Of a DNA stretch of 64,000 nucleotides, positions 52,842 through 63,283 are shown piece after piece. Each line of letters opens with the position of its first letter. Positions within the stretch are counted from its first letter, which is position 1. Both the position numbers and the translations under genes were made by a program. Source of the stretch: an uncultured Pseudomonas sp. (GTDB lineage Bacteria > Pseudomonadota > Gammaproteobacteria > Pseudomonadales > Pseudomonadaceae); NCBI RefSeq assembly GCF_946885955.1, contig NZ_CAMPHI010000003.1, positions 62,001 through 126,000 on the forward strand. Direction: 5' to 3'. The notes beneath the pieces were generated by a model that saw nothing but the letters and a program-made list of their open reading frames with translations, was not told the DNA's origin and ran no database searches.

Positions 52842-53315
52842 ATGCAGTTCCCACAGTCGCTGAACCGCACACAACTGCCACTGTTCGAAGGCTTTCTAGC
52901 CGCCACTGCGACCCCGCTGCTCGACGATTTGATTGATTCGTCCATGGCGGACCAGCCGCAGGCCTTTAGCGAGATATCGCTGCGCGGCGCTGCCGGACAC
53001 TGTCTGATCCTGCTGGCCCCCATCCTGCGTGAGCTCAGCGATAACAACGACGCGCGCTGGCTATCCCTGATTGCCCCGCCGGCGAGTCTGACTCAAACCT
53101 GGCTGCGCGATGCGGGCCTTAACCGCGAGCGCATCCTACTATTGCACCCACGTAGCGGACAGAGTGCGCTGCAGCTCGCCCAACAGGCATTGGAACTTGG
53201 CCGTAGCCATACAGTGGTCAGCTGGCTTCATCCACTTGAACGACCGGCGCGCTTGCAACTGGAGGCCGCGGCGCGGCAAGGCAAGGCGCAAAGCCTGAAC
53301 ATCAGTCTGGGCTGA
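52842..53315 (+). CDS. sulA: SOS cell division inhibitor SulA
   Basis: A 157-aa SulA-type protein that blocks FtsZ polymerisation during DNA damage. The RecA-like core is visible in LRGAAGHCLILLAPILRELSD, WLSLIAPP and TWLRDAGLNRERILLLHP, the last being the conserved region that contacts FtsZ. It has no SOS box of its own in the 53-bp gap, so it is co-transcribed with lexA. AGGAGG gives a strong ribosome site. Confidence 0.9.
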   Translation: MQFPQSLNRTQLPLFEGFLAATATPLLDDLIDSSMADQPQAFSEISLRGAAGHCLILLAPILRELSDNNDARWLSLIAPPASLTQTWLRDAGLNRERILLLHPRSGQSALQLAQQALELGRSHTVVSWLHPLERPARLQLEAAARQGKAQSLNISLG

Positions 53316-53388
53316 ACACGAACACCGCACATGGATCGTGCGCCCCGCACCGCCCGTTTCGCAGCAGCGGCTCAGGTAAACAAGCGTC

Positions 53389-53622
53389 TCAATGCAGAAC
53401 GCGCGGCCCTTCCTCGTGATCGAAACTCCCCTCGGCGAGGCGCCCTGCCATCTGTACACCAACATTGAGCATGGCCTTCGCCACCTCAACATGTTGCCCT
53501 TGTAGAAACGCCTTGGCATCGGCAGAAAAATCCAACACCACCAACGATTCTTCGTCCTCCGCACGGCGCAAGGCAATTCGCCCATCGGGCAATTCAACGA
53601 TTTCCAGGAAGGAAGTAGGCAT
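53389..53622 (-). CDS. Small conserved protein of unknown function
   Basis: A 77-aa acidic protein starting MPTSFLEIVELPDGRIALRRAEDEESLVVLDFSADAK, with no signal peptide, membrane helix or cysteine. The N-terminal half looks like a small beta-sheet and the rest a helix. GGAAG lies near the ATG at 53620-53622. It sits in the lexA-sulA to topA region where pseudomonads keep two small conserved genes. Confidence 0.72.
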   Translation of the reverse strand: MPTSFLEIVELPDGRIALRRAEDEESLVVLDFSADAKAFLQGQHVEVAKAMLNVGVQMAGRLAEGSFDHEEGPRVLH

Positions 53623-53699
53623 AAATTTGGCTCTCCACTAAAGGCCGGCATTGTACCAGCCGACCAGAGCACACCCCAGCCCGCCGATCTAAAGGGCTG

Positions 53700-54218
53700 T
53701 CACCACTCGCTCAAGGTTTCGCGAAACCGCTGCGCCAGAGCCTTCAAGTGTTGACGCCAGATTTCCAGGGTTTCCCGCGACAAGGGCTCGACCTCTTCAT
53801 CCAGACTGACCGCCGCAATCAACGGGGTAGCGGGATCGAGTTTGGCTTTCCTGGCCGCCTGCGGGGGCTGGAATAGCTCGAGATAGGCACCCAGCAACTG
53901 AGCCAGCCAACTATCGGGAGCCTGAGCCAACTCGACCAGCTCGCCCAGCTCCTGACTGGGTGCGGCATCCAATACCGTCGGAGTAAGAAAGTCTTCCGCA
54001 CGCGGGGCATCGCTATTGGGCAGGCGATAGTAGCCGGCGATCTCATGACACAAACCGAGCAGCGCGCCATACAAATGAAATACCGTGGCCTCGCGCTCAG
54101 CCTGAACCAGCGCTTGGGCATTCATCGCCCTTCCCTCTTGCGCCTTGCTCCAGGACTCCAGCGCGAGTCCGGCATAGAAGATTTTCTGATTGGTTCGGGT
54201 ATAGAGCTCATGGGCCAT
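53700..54218 (-). CDS. Conserved protein of unknown function, helical
   Basis: A 172-aa mainly alpha-helical cytoplasmic protein (MAHELYTRTNQKIFYAGLALESW...). I recognise it as a conserved pseudomonad gene next to topA but know no function. The ATG at 54216-54218 has GGAGGG 7 bp upstream; five further in-frame codons upstream lack support. A GC-rich hairpin (54256-54271) separates it from topA. Confidence 0.78.
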   Translation of the reverse strand: MAHELYTRTNQKIFYAGLALESWSKAQEGRAMNAQALVQAEREATVFHLYGALLGLCHEIAGYYRLPNSDAPRAEDFLTPTVLDAAPSQELGELVELAQAPDSWLAQLLGAYLELFQPPQAARKAKLDPATPLIAAVSLDEEVEPLSRETLEIWRQHLKALAQRFRETLSEW

Positions 54219-54286
54219 CAGGGCACCCTCCACAGCGGATCAACCGACTATACGCGCCTGCCTCGGCAGGCACGCTGTTTGTCCGA

Positions 54287-56896
54287 TCAGCGTTTATCTT
54301 CGACCGTCCATTTGCCACCGTCGAAGAACGCACGCCAGCCGGTCGGCTTACCATCGACCTCGGTCTGCACATACTGCTCCTTGGTCTTGCGGCTGTAACG
54401 AACCACAGCCGCACGCCCTTCCGGGTCTTTCTTCGGCGCATCGCAAAGGAAATGGTATTTGGGGTCGATCTCGTCCTTGTGCGGGATCAGCTCCAGCACC
54501 AGTGGCGCGCGCGTTTCGCGGTTTTTCGGAAACTGGCTGGCAGCCAGAAACAGGCCGGATGCGCCATCGCGCAGGATATAGGTGTCGTTGACCTTCTCGC
54601 ACTTGAGCTCCGGCATCTTCACCGGATCCATTTTGGGTGGGGCCGCTTCGCCACTCTTCAGCAGCTTACGGGTGTTCTTGCATTCGCCATTGGTGCAACC
54701 GAAGAACTTGCCGAAACGCCCGGTCTTCAGTTGCATCTGGCTGCCGCACTTGTCGCATTCCAGGCTGGGACCTTCGTAGCCTTTGATGCGGTACTGGCCC
54801 TGCTCGATTTCGTAACCCGCGCAATCCGGGTTGTTGCCGCAAATATGCAGCTTACGGGTTTCATCCAGCAAATAAGCATCCATGGCGGTCGAGCAGATCG
54901 GGCAACGGTGTTTGCCGAGCAGAACCAGGGACTCGGATTCGCCCTCGTCGTCTGCCGCGATTTCATCGCCTGGCACCAGGTTGATCGTCGACTTGCAGCG
55001 CTCCTTAGGCGGCAGCGCGTAACCGGAACAACCCAGGAACACCCCGGTCGATGCGGTACGGATCATCATCGGCCGGCCGCATTCGCGGCAGGGAATATCG
55101 GTCGGAGTCGGCAGGTTGGCGCGCATGCCGCTGTCACTGGCCTCGGCCACTTCGAGCTTGCTCTTGAAGTCACCGTAGAACTCGTCGAGCACATGCTTCC
55201 ACTCGCGCTCGCCCTGGGCCACGTCATCCAGGTGCTCTTCCATACCGGCGGTAAAGCCGTAGTCCATCAGATTGGCAAAGCTTTCACCAAGACGCTCGGT
55301 AACGATGTCGCCCATCTTCTCGGAATAGAAGCGACGATTGTGCAAGGCCACATAACCGCGGTCCTGGATGGTTGAAATAATCGCCGCATAGGTCGACGGA
55401 CGACCGATACCGCGCTTTTCCATTTCCTTGACCAGGCTGGCTTCCGAATAGCGCGCTGGTGGCTTGGTGAAGTGCTGGCTCGGATCGAGCTTGATCAACT
55501 TGAGCGCTTCGCCCTGATTCATTTCCGGCAGCACATCGTCGTCGCCCGGCTTGCTCAGCTGCGGCAATGCCCGGGTATAACCGTCGAACTTGAGGATACG
55601 GCCCTTGGCACGCAATTCGAATTGAGCAGCGGCGACCGTCACCGTCGTGGACAGGTACTCTGCGGGGGGCATCTGACAGGCAACGAACTGCCGCCAGATC
55701 AATTCATACAGGCGCTCGGCATCACGCTCCATGCCACTCAGCTGGGTCGGCTTGAGATTGACGTCGGACGGACGAATCGCTTCGTGCGCTTCCTGAGCCC
55801 CTTCCTTGCTGCTATAGGCGATAGGGTTGGCCGGCAGGTACTGCTTGCCGAACTCGCCCTGGATGAAGTCGCGCACCATGCTCACGGCATCGGCCGAGAG
55901 GTTGGTCGAATCGGTTCGCATATAGGTGATGTAGCCGGCCTCATACAAGCGCTGGGCCATCATCATGGTTTTCTTCACCCCGAAGCCCAGGCGATTGCTC
56001 GCGGCCTGCTGCAGGGTCGAGGTGATGAACGGTGCCGAGGGCTTGCTGCTGGTCGGCTTGTCCTCGCGTTTGACGATGCTGTAACTGGACGCTTTGAGCA
56101 CATCCAAAGCGGCCATGGCCTGGGCTTCGTTCAGCGGTTTGAAGGCGGCGCCATTCTCGCGCGCCACTTCAAAGCGCACATTGGCGCCCTTGGCGGTGCC
56201 GAGATCGGCATGCACCTCCCAATACTCTTCCGGAACGAAGGCGCGGATCTCTTTCTCGCGCTCGACCACCAACTTCACCGCGACCGATTGCACACGGCCG
56301 GCGGACAGGCCGCGGGCGATCTTGGCCCACAACAGCGGCGAAACCATATAGCCGACCACGCGATCGAGGAAGCGCCGCGCCTGCTGCGCATTGACCCGAT
56401 TGATGTCCAACTCGCCAGGTTCGGCAAACGCTTCCTGAATGGCTTTTTTGGTGATTTCGTTGAACACCACGCGCTTGTAGCGGCTGTCGTCGCCGCCGAT
56501 GGATTCGCGCAGGTGCCAGGCAATGGCTTCCCCCTCGCGGTCCAAGTCGGTTGCGAGATAGATGGTGTCGGCTTCCTTGGCCAGACGTCGCAGTTCTTCG
56601 ACGACCTTCTCCTTGCCCGGAAGGATCTCGTATTTGGCCTTCCAACCATGCTCGGGGTCGACCCCCATACGCGCCACCAATTGGCGCTTGGCCTTTTCCT
56701 TGGGCGTTAGCGCCGGCACTTCGCCCGCCGCTGCCTTGCCGCGCTTGACCGGCTCTTTGGCGGTGCTTGCCGAGCCACTGGTAGGCAGGTCACGGATGTG
56801 GCCGATGCTCGACTTCACCACGTACTCGTTGCCCAAGTACTTGTTGATGGTCTTGGCCTTGGCCGGGGATTCCACGATGACCAGCGATTTACCCAT
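54287..56896 (-). CDS. topA: DNA topoisomerase I
   Basis: An 869-aa type IA topoisomerase that relaxes negative supercoils. The TOPRIM domain is N-terminal ([27 protein letters not shown]). The active-site tyrosine is Y325 in [13 protein letters not shown]. The C-terminal third holds three Cys4-type zinc ribbons ([24 protein letters not shown]). The ATG at 56894-56896 gives [11 protein letters not shown], the standard start; the longer frame runs into a repeat element. Confidence 0.97.
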   Translation of the reverse strand: MGKSLVIVESPAKAKTINKYLGNEYVVKSSIGHIRDLPTSGSASTAKEPVKRGKAAAGEVPALTPKEKAKRQLVARMGVDPEHGWKAKYEILPGKEKVVEELRRLAKEADTIYLATDLDREGEAIAWHLRESIGGDDSRYKRVVFNEITKKAIQEAFAEPGELDINRVNAQQARRFLDRVVGYMVSPLLWAKIARGLSAGRVQSVAVKLVVEREKEIRAFVPEEYWEVHADLGTAKGANVRFEVARENGAAFKPLNEAQAMAALDVLKASSYSIVKREDKPTSSKPSAPFITSTLQQAASNRLGFGVKKTMMMAQRLYEAGYITYMRTDSTNLSADAVSMVRDFIQGEFGKQYLPANPIAYSSKEGAQEAHEAIRPSDVNLKPTQLSGMERDAERLYELIWRQFVACQMPPAEYLSTTVTVAAAQFELRAKGRILKFDGYTRALPQLSKPGDDDVLPEMNQGEALKLIKLDPSQHFTKPPARYSEASLVKEMEKRGIGRPSTYAAIISTIQDRGYVALHNRRFYSEKMGDIVTERLGESFANLMDYGFTAGMEEHLDDVAQGEREWKHVLDEFYGDFKSKLEVAEASDSGMRANLPTPTDIPCRECGRPMMIRTASTGVFLGCSGYALPPKERCKSTINLVPGDEIAADDEGESESLVLLGKHRCPICSTAMDAYLLDETRKLHICGNNPDCAGYEIEQGQYRIKGYEGPSLECDKCGSQMQLKTGRFGKFFGCTNGECKNTRKLLKSGEAAPPKMDPVKMPELKCEKVNDTYILRDGASGLFLAASQFPKNRETRAPLVLELIPHKDEIDPKYHFLCDAPKKDPEGRAAVVRYSRKTKEQYVQTEVDGKPTGWRAFFDGGKWTVEDKR

Positions 56897-56946
56897 GGAT
56901 TGGAAAATTCCTGAATTCGATAAATGAAAGGCGGAAGTCGCCTTGT

Positions 56947-57061
56947 AGCCTGTTGAAAAAGCTCGCGAACAAAACAGCGGCAAGCCCGAGAAGCGGTTTC
57001 CGGAGTTTCGGAACTGGCGATCAGTAGCTGATCGATACGATATTCTTTCAACAGCCTGCTA
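56947..57061. repeat. MITE-like inverted-repeat element upstream of topA
   Basis: CCTGTTGAAAAAG (56949-56961) and CTTTCAACAGCC (57045-57056) face each other about 110 bp apart. The CTGTTGAAA core is common as an insertion-sequence end in Pseudomonas. There is no ORF inside; a GATCAGTAGCTGATC palindrome lies near the right end (57019-57033). I see no clear target duplication. It probably contributes to the topA leader or promoter. Confidence 0.55.
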
Positions 57062-57127
57062 GTGCGGCACCGCTATATATAGTGGCGGTCGAGCCGAGGT
57101 CAAGCGCAGCGACTACGCATGAGCGGC

Positions 57128-57364
57128 TCACGGCTGCGTAAAAAGCGGGCTTTCCCCCTTGATCAGAGCGAAACGCGGCACTGTCTCGCCGTCCACCTCG
57201 ACGCTTTCGCAGAACATTTCCAGCGGCCGCACCCATAGCCCGTAATCGCCGTATAACGCCTGGTAGACCACCATCCGCTGTTCTGTCTCGGAATGATGAG
57301 CCACACCAAGGACACGATACTCGGGCCCCTTGTAGTGGCGATAAAGACCGGGTTGTAGCTGCAT
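57128..57364 (-). CDS. DUF1653 protein
   Basis: A 78-aa protein MQLQPGLYRHYKGPEYRVLGVAHHSETEQRMVVYQALYG..., the whole DUF1653 domain (GxYRHxKG, YRVLGVAxHSET, VVYQALYG, WVRPLEMF). The ATG at 57362-57364 follows AAGGAAAT. It lies just past the fadA terminator with its own start. No known function. Confidence 0.9.
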   Translation of the reverse strand: MQLQPGLYRHYKGPEYRVLGVAHHSETEQRMVVYQALYGDYGLWVRPLEMFCESVEVDGETVPRFALIKGESPLFTQP

Positions 57365-57399
57365 CGCTGGATTTCCTTGATTTTTTTTGCCGGCAAACA

Positions 57400-57426
57400 A
57401 AAACCGGGGCACTAGGCCCCGGTTTT
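57400..57426 (-). terminator. Terminator of fadBA
   Basis: AAAACCGGGGC (57400-57410) and GCCCCGGTTTT (57416-57426) form a perfect 11-bp stem with a 5-nt loop. Read on the minus strand it runs into TTTTTGTTT, 15 bp after the fadA stop. Confidence 0.92.
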
Positions 57427-57440
57427 GCATCCCCAAACGT

Positions 57441-58631
<1,191 letters not shown>

Positions 58632-58646
58632 CTAGTCTGTCCGCGA

Positions 58647-60794
58647 TTAACCGAAAAACTTCTGGCCGTTGGCAGCCATTTCGCGAAGCTTGGCAGTCGG
58701 GGTGTACAGCGCGCCCAGATCGGCATATTTGTCGGCCAGGGCGACGAACTCGGCGACACCGACAGTATCGATGTAACGCAGTGCACCACCACGGAACGGC
58801 GGGAAGCCAATACCGTAGACCAGCCCCATGTCGGCCTCAGCCGCAGTCTCGACGATACCGTCCTCCAGACAGCGCACGGTTTCCATGCACAGCGGGATCA
58901 TCATGAAGTTGATGATGTCTTCATCGGTCACTTCACGCTGTTCGGTCACGATAGACTTGAGCAATTCGTAAGCCTGAGGGTCGATGACCTTCTTCGGCTT
59001 GCCGCGCTTATCCATTTCGTAGGCGTAGAAGCCTTTGCCGTTCTTCTGACCCAGACGATCCGCGTCGTACATCACATCGACCGCGGTACGGCCTTCGACC
59101 GCCATACGATCCGGGAAGCCTTCGGCCATCACGTCACGGCCATGGTGGCCGGTGTCGATACCGACCACGTCGGACAGGTAGGCCGGGCCCATGGGCCAGC
59201 CGAACTTTTCCATGACCTTGTCGATACGCACGAAGTCCACGCCGAACTCGAGCAACTTGGAGAAGCCGCCGAAGTATGGGAACAGCACGCGGTTGACCAG
59301 GAAGCCCGGGCAATCATTGACCACCACAGGGGTCTTACCCATTTTCTTGGCATAGGCAACGGTGGTGGCGACGGCCAACTCGCTGGACTTCTCGCCGCGG
59401 ATGACTTCAACCAGCGGCATCATATGTACCGGGTTGAAGAAGTGCATGCCGACGAAGTTTTCCGGACGCTTGAGCGCCTTGGCCAGCAGGCTGATGGAAA
59501 TGGTCGAGGTGTTGGAGGCGAGAATCGTGTCCTCTTTCACCATGCCTTCCACTTCGGCCAGTACGATCTGCTTGACCTTGGGATTCTCGACCACGGCTTC
59601 GACGACGATGTCGACGTTGCCGAAATCGCCATAGGACATGGTCGGGCGGATGGCATTCAATGCCTCAGCCATCTTCGCGGCAGTCAGTCGACCTTTGGCA
59701 ACCCGGTTACCGAGCAGCTTGGCGGCCTCGTCCAGGCCCATCTTGATGCCTTCCTCGCGGATATCCTTCATCAGGATAGGCGTGCCTTTGACGGCGGACT
59801 GATAGGCGATACCACCGCCCATGATGCCGGCACCGAGAACGGCGGCCTGCTTCACATCCTTGGCGACCTCATCGTAGTGCTTGGCTTTTTTCTTCAATTC
59901 CTGGTCATTCAGGAACAGACCGATAAGGCTTCCCGCAACCGAGGTCTTGGCCAGCTTGACGAAACCGGCAGCTTCAATCTCCAGCGCCTTGTCACGGCCT
60001 TGGCTGGCTGCCTTCTGGATGGTTTTGATGGCTTCGACCGGTGCCGGGTAGTTCGGGCCGGCCTGGCCTGCGACAAAACCCTTGGCGGTTTCGAAGCACA
60101 TCATCTGCTCGATGGCATTGAGCTTGAGCTTTTCCAGCTTCGGCTGACGCTTGGCCTTGTAATCCAGCTCGCCGGAAATAGCGCGTTTGACCAGATCAAG
60201 CGCGGCGGCCTGGAGCTTGTCGGCGGCAACCACAGCATCGACGGCGCCGACTTTCAGGGCGTCGGCGGCCTTGTTTTCCTTACCGGAAGCGATCCACTCG
60301 ATGGCGTTATCGGTACCGATCAGACGCGGCAGACGGACAGTACCGCCAAAGCCCGGGTATAGACCCAGCTTGACTTCTGGCAAACCAATTTTGGCGCCCT
60401 CGGCCATCACGCGGTAATCCGCGGCCAGGCACATTTCAAAACCACCGCCGAGGGCGATGCCATTGATAGCGACAACGGTAGGTACGTTGAGGTCTTCAAA
60501 GTCATTGAAGATCTTGTTGGCTTCGAGGTTGCCAGCCACCAGCTCTTCGTCGGGCAACTTGAAGTTATCGACGAATTCGGTGATGTCTGCGCCGACGATA
60601 AATACGTCTTTGCCACTGGTGACAATCACGCCCTTGATCGAACCATCGGCCTTGATAGCATCAACGGATTGACGCAGTTCATTCAGGGTTTGACGGTTGA
60701 ATTTGTTGACGGATTCACCCTTGAGGTCGAACTTTAATTCGACGATATCGCTCTCAAGAGCCTTAACCGTGATGGCTTTACCTTCGTAAATCAT
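58647..60794 (-). CDS. fadB: Multifunctional fatty acid oxidation complex alpha subunit
   Basis: A 715-aa protein combining enoyl-CoA hydratase/isomerase (N-terminal; [18 protein letters not shown] and [14 protein letters not shown] hold the two catalytic Glu) with 3-hydroxyacyl-CoA dehydrogenase (Rossmann [31 protein letters not shown] holds the catalytic His). The start is the ATG at 60792-60794; the track-like longer start is a TTG one codon up. PsrA-type sites lie 150 bp upstream. Confidence 0.97.
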   Translation of the reverse strand: MIYEGKAITVKALESDIVELKFDLKGESVNKFNRQTLNELRQSVDAIKADGSIKGVIVTSGKDVFIVGADITEFVDNFKLPDEELVAGNLEANKIFNDFEDLNVPTVVAINGIALGGGFEMCLAADYRVMAEGAKIGLPEVKLGLYPGFGGTVRLPRLIGTDNAIEWIASGKENKAADALKVGAVDAVVAADKLQAAALDLVKRAISGELDYKAKRQPKLEKLKLNAIEQMMCFETAKGFVAGQAGPNYPAPVEAIKTIQKAASQGRDKALEIEAAGFVKLAKTSVAGSLIGLFLNDQELKKKAKHYDEVAKDVKQAAVLGAGIMGGGIAYQSAVKGTPILMKDIREEGIKMGLDEAAKLLGNRVAKGRLTAAKMAEALNAIRPTMSYGDFGNVDIVVEAVVENPKVKQIVLAEVEGMVKEDTILASNTSTISISLLAKALKRPENFVGMHFFNPVHMMPLVEVIRGEKSSELAVATTVAYAKKMGKTPVVVNDCPGFLVNRVLFPYFGGFSKLLEFGVDFVRIDKVMEKFGWPMGPAYLSDVVGIDTGHHGRDVMAEGFPDRMAVEGRTAVDVMYDADRLGQKNGKGFYAYEMDKRGKPKKVIDPQAYELLKSIVTEQREVTDEDIINFMMIPLCMETVRCLEDGIVETAAEADMGLVYGIGFPPFRGGALRYIDTVGVAEFVALADKYADLGALYTPTAKLREMAANGQKFFG

Positions 60795-60943
60795 CAACTG
60801 ATCTCCACGGTATGGAAGCTAAACAGTACACATCGGAGCCAACCAGTCAGCTACCTCACGGCTCAGCCGTCGAGAATAGCCCTAATCAGCCTGGCACACC
60901 CGCCGACGCGATAATCGGGCTGTAAAGGCGCTGCCTTATCAGA

Positions 60944-60970
60944 CAAACGCTCAATTCATACGCCCGTTTG
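60944..60970 (-). promoter_or_regulatory. Tandem PsrA-type operators upstream of fadB
   Basis: CAAAC-GCTC-AATTC (60944-60957, one good half) is followed with a one-base overlap by CATAC-GCCC-GTTTG (60957-60970, 9 of 10 arm bases). The geometry is identical to that at psrA. PsrA is known to repress fadBA in P. aeruginosa, which makes this the likely operator. Confidence 0.68.
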
Positions 60971-61279
60971 ATTTGGGTACGCACACCTTCTCGGAAAAGC
61001 GGCAAATTGTCAATTGGCTGATGCGCCGGATCATATTCGCGCACCTGAAGGTAGACGCATCCGTCGAGACTTTAGGAGGATCAGCAGCGAACAGGCGAAT
61101 ATCTGTATCGATAAGCGGAATTCCATGGATACCCTCCTGGCGGGCATATCCAACGGATTGGAGCACGGACGCCGGAACGGAAAACGCCCAGAGGTGGCCG
61201 GGACTGCTGCAACGCATCGGGTTGCTGCGGCACAGGATGATCATCGGCACCATCACTGAAAAAAACTGCTAATGACAAA

Positions 61280-61453
61280 CGCGGAAATAGCGTATCGTGC
61301 CGCTACTGCATGTGAGTTCGACTACATACCTCGGGACCCGGTTCAAACGGCCTCCCGCATGGCGATGCGCAGAGCCGGACCACACGCCCACAGAACTCAG
61401 CTTTCCGGCCTGCCTGGCCACTGCGACCAACCCAGCGCTTGCGCTGGGTTTTC
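61280..61453 (+). ncRNA. Candidate small RNA ending at an orphan terminator
   Basis: A strong plus-strand terminator has no annotated gene upstream of it. A weak promoter, ATGACA (61272-61277) and TATCGT (61293-61298) with a 15-bp spacer, could start an RNA of about 150 nt. The 5' end is a guess and the promoter is poor; only the terminator is solid. Confidence 0.35.
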
Positions 61454-61454
61454 T
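61429..61454 (+). terminator. Orphan intrinsic terminator
   Basis: AACCCAGCGC (61429-61438) and GCGCTGGGTT (61441-61450) with a 2-nt centre are followed by TTCTTT. The minus strand lacks a U-tract, so it serves plus-strand transcription. Confidence 0.85.
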
Positions 61455-61515
61455 TTATCTACTCCGCAGCCCTCCGCAGCCGACTGGCCATAAACTGCTC
61501 GCCGAGGTTGTGCGA

Positions 61516-61953
61516 TTACGTGCGCGCCGAAAGAAAATCGGCAATTCGCTGCAGCGCATCGCCCCGCGAACGCTCGCCCCAATACAGCACGACCATTTGC
61601 GCCGAGGCTTCGACCTTGTACACATCGTCCGGCAGATCGACCAACTGCCTGGCCAACAGCTCATCGGCACAGGGCTCGCGCCATTGATTGACCCAGACGC
61701 CGGGGGCTGACTGCCAGTAGCACCAATTGTCGTGACGATCGCGGCGGCGCGGTCGATGATATTCGGCACAGGTATCCGGGGGCACCGGGCTGAGCCAGTG
61801 CGGCCATTGCTGGCGTGACAACTGCATCCCCAGCCCCATGCGCCGTGCCTGTAGACGCACATCCATCTGTCCACGCTGACGCCGCGAAGGAACCAGCCAA
61901 GACAGAGGGCTGAGCACAAATGCCAGCAGTAGCAGGACGATCCACGGACTCAT
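61516..61953 (-). CDS. Membrane-anchored conserved protein
   Basis: A 145-aa protein with one N-terminal membrane helix (MSPWIVLLLLAFVLSPLSWLV), then a basic stretch and a soluble domain containing WLSPVPPDTCAEYHRPRRR and WCYWQSAPGVWVNQWREPC. It is a pseudomonad-specific family I cannot name a function for. Divergent from the universal stress gene by 75 bp. Confidence 0.8.
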   Translation of the reverse strand: MSPWIVLLLLAFVLSPLSWLVPSRRQRGQMDVRLQARRMGLGMQLSRQQWPHWLSPVPPDTCAEYHRPRRRDRHDNWCYWQSAPGVWVNQWREPCADELLARQLVDLPDDVYKVEASAQMVVLYWGERSRGDALQRIADFLSART

Positions 61954-62028
61954 AGCGTAATCTCACAGGCAAACAGTTGATGCGCAGCCATAATTAATCA
62001 TATCGAGCACTCTCAGAAGGAGTCACCC

Positions 62029-62466
62029 ATGCCTTATAAGCACATTCTGGTCGCCGTCGACCTTACCGAGGAATGCGATCCGGTCATGCATCGTGCGCAG
62101 AAACTAGCCGCCGCCTGTCAGGCAAAGTTGTCCGTGGTACATGTCGTAGAGCCCATGGCAATGGCTTTTGGCGGGGACGTCCCGATGGACCTGTCCATGC
62201 TGCAACAGCAGCAGTTCGATCAGGCGCGTGAGCGCCTGGACAGTTTTGCCGGCAAATACCCGGAGTTGGCTGCCGACCAGCGCCACCTGACATACGGCCA
62301 GCCACGCCAGGAAATCCACCGCCTGGCCGAGGAGCAAGGCTGCGATCTGGTCGTGGTGGGCAGCCATGGCCGCCACGGCCTGGCGCTGCTCCTGGGCTCC
62401 ACCGCCAATGACGTACTGCACGGCGCACCCTGCGATGTACTAGCGGTACGCCTGAAAAAAGCCTGA
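62029..62466 (+). CDS. Universal stress protein (UspA family)
   Basis: A 145-aa single-domain USP: MPYKHILVAVDLTEECD, then VVHVVEPM, and VVVGSHGRHGLALLLGSTANDVL. The ATP-loop glycines follow G-2x-G-8x-G(S), one residue shorter than the canonical G-2x-G-9x-G(S/T), so ATP binding is uncertain. AGAAGGAG precedes the ATG at good spacing. Confidence 0.92.
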   Translation: MPYKHILVAVDLTEECDPVMHRAQKLAAACQAKLSVVHVVEPMAMAFGGDVPMDLSMLQQQQFDQARERLDSFAGKYPELAADQRHLTYGQPRQEIHRLAEEQGCDLVVVGSHGRHGLALLLGSTANDVLHGAPCDVLAVRLKKA

Positions 62467-62477
62467 CCGCCCATCCG

Positions 62478-62513
62478 CCACCCGCATGACGCCCATAGCC
62501 GTCATGCGGGTGG
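62478..62513. other. Strong hairpin between two convergent genes
   Basis: A perfect 14-bp stem, CCACCCGCATGACG (62478-62491) with its complement (62500-62513), and an 8-nt loop. No U-tract follows on either strand, so it may stabilise mRNA 3' ends or need Rho. Confidence 0.65.
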
Positions 62514-62516
62514 GTA

Positions 62517-63203
62517 TCAATCGATCCCTTCGCCCGCACTCATTACCAGCGGTCGAATCTTCTGCAGCTGGGTTTCCATCGAATAGGTCATGCTCGAGGA
62601 CATCGAGAAGAACGTCAGAAAGGCCTTGAGATTCGAATCGCCTTCACAGGTATCGTGAATACGCTGCCAGAACGCCTGATTGACCAGCTGCAATTGCTGG
62701 AACATCCGCACCAGCCCGCGAAGCTCCCAATCCGCATGGCGCCCCTCGCGAAAATTGAAATATTGCCGTGCCAGATACAGCGATACCGCGCGCAGGATGA
62801 ATTCCTGGTTACTGGCGAACGGCAAATGGTTCTGCGCCATCGGCTTGAGGGTGCCGAGGATCGGACAGGCGCTGGTCGCCATGATCACCCCGAGCAGCGC
62901 CCGCAATCCCTCCTCCAGGCTCACCTGTTTGCTGTACTCGCGCTCGGGCGTGCGTACCCAGACCATGGCCTTCTTGAATGCGGGCAGGCCCTGAAAGTCC
63001 TCGATCACCCGATGCAGGTCGACAGCGGCTGGGCAATGGCTGAAGTCATCCTTGCTCAGCGGGCAGTTGCTGCATTGCTGATACTCCAGGCGTGTCCAGT
63101 TGGGAGCAGACTTGGCCGCAACGGGTTCGTAAATGCGGTTCGGCTCGATGCAGTAACTCAGTTCATGGTCGCTATCGAGGGTAATGCGGTATTCGATTGC
63201 CAT
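62517..63203 (-). CDS. Conserved protein of unknown function with N-terminal Cys motif
   Basis: A 228-aa cytoplasmic protein. An N-terminal beta-rich part (MAIEYRITLDSDHELSYCIEP) is followed by a possible metal site QCSNCPLSKDDFSHCP and a helical C-terminal domain. I know it only as a conserved pseudomonad gene between a USP gene and uup. The ATG at 63201-63203 is preferred over one five codons upstream. Confidence 0.78.
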   Translation of the reverse strand: MAIEYRITLDSDHELSYCIEPNRIYEPVAAKSAPNWTRLEYQQCSNCPLSKDDFSHCPAAVDLHRVIEDFQGLPAFKKAMVWVRTPEREYSKQVSLEEGLRALLGVIMATSACPILGTLKPMAQNHLPFASNQEFILRAVSLYLARQYFNFREGRHADWELRGLVRMFQQLQLVNQAFWQRIHDTCEGDSNLKAFLTFFSMSSSMTYSMETQLQKIRPLVMSAGEGID

Positions 63204-63283
63204 GGATTTCTCCGCCAAACTTCCTTGAGGCTATTTTTATTTTCCTGCCGCGCTACAAGCGGCCGTCCCCTACAAACCAACAA

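Larger units (their letters stand above)
60971..61515. other. Gene-free gap upstream of fadB
   Basis: Together with 60795-60943 this makes 720 bp without a credible gene. Short open frames occur on both strands but none has a ribosome site joined to a recognisable protein. An AGGAGG at 61075-61080 has no start codon at the right distance. The only clear signal is a plus-strand terminator at 61429-61453. Confidence 0.6.

Noticed and set aside
61014..61259. Short plus-strand frame in the fadB upstream gap
   Set aside because: It has no ribosome site at its ATG and no recognisable fold, and ends in a His-rich run from GC-rich DNA; overlapping frames on both strands are equally open.
61321..61360. 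A possible tRNA from a GGTTCAAA-like T-loop
   Set aside because: No acceptor stem, anticodon arm or CCA end can be built around it.
61297..61710. A 137-aa frame crossing the orphan terminator
   Set aside because: It reads through the terminator hairpin and into the antisense of the gene at 61516-61953.
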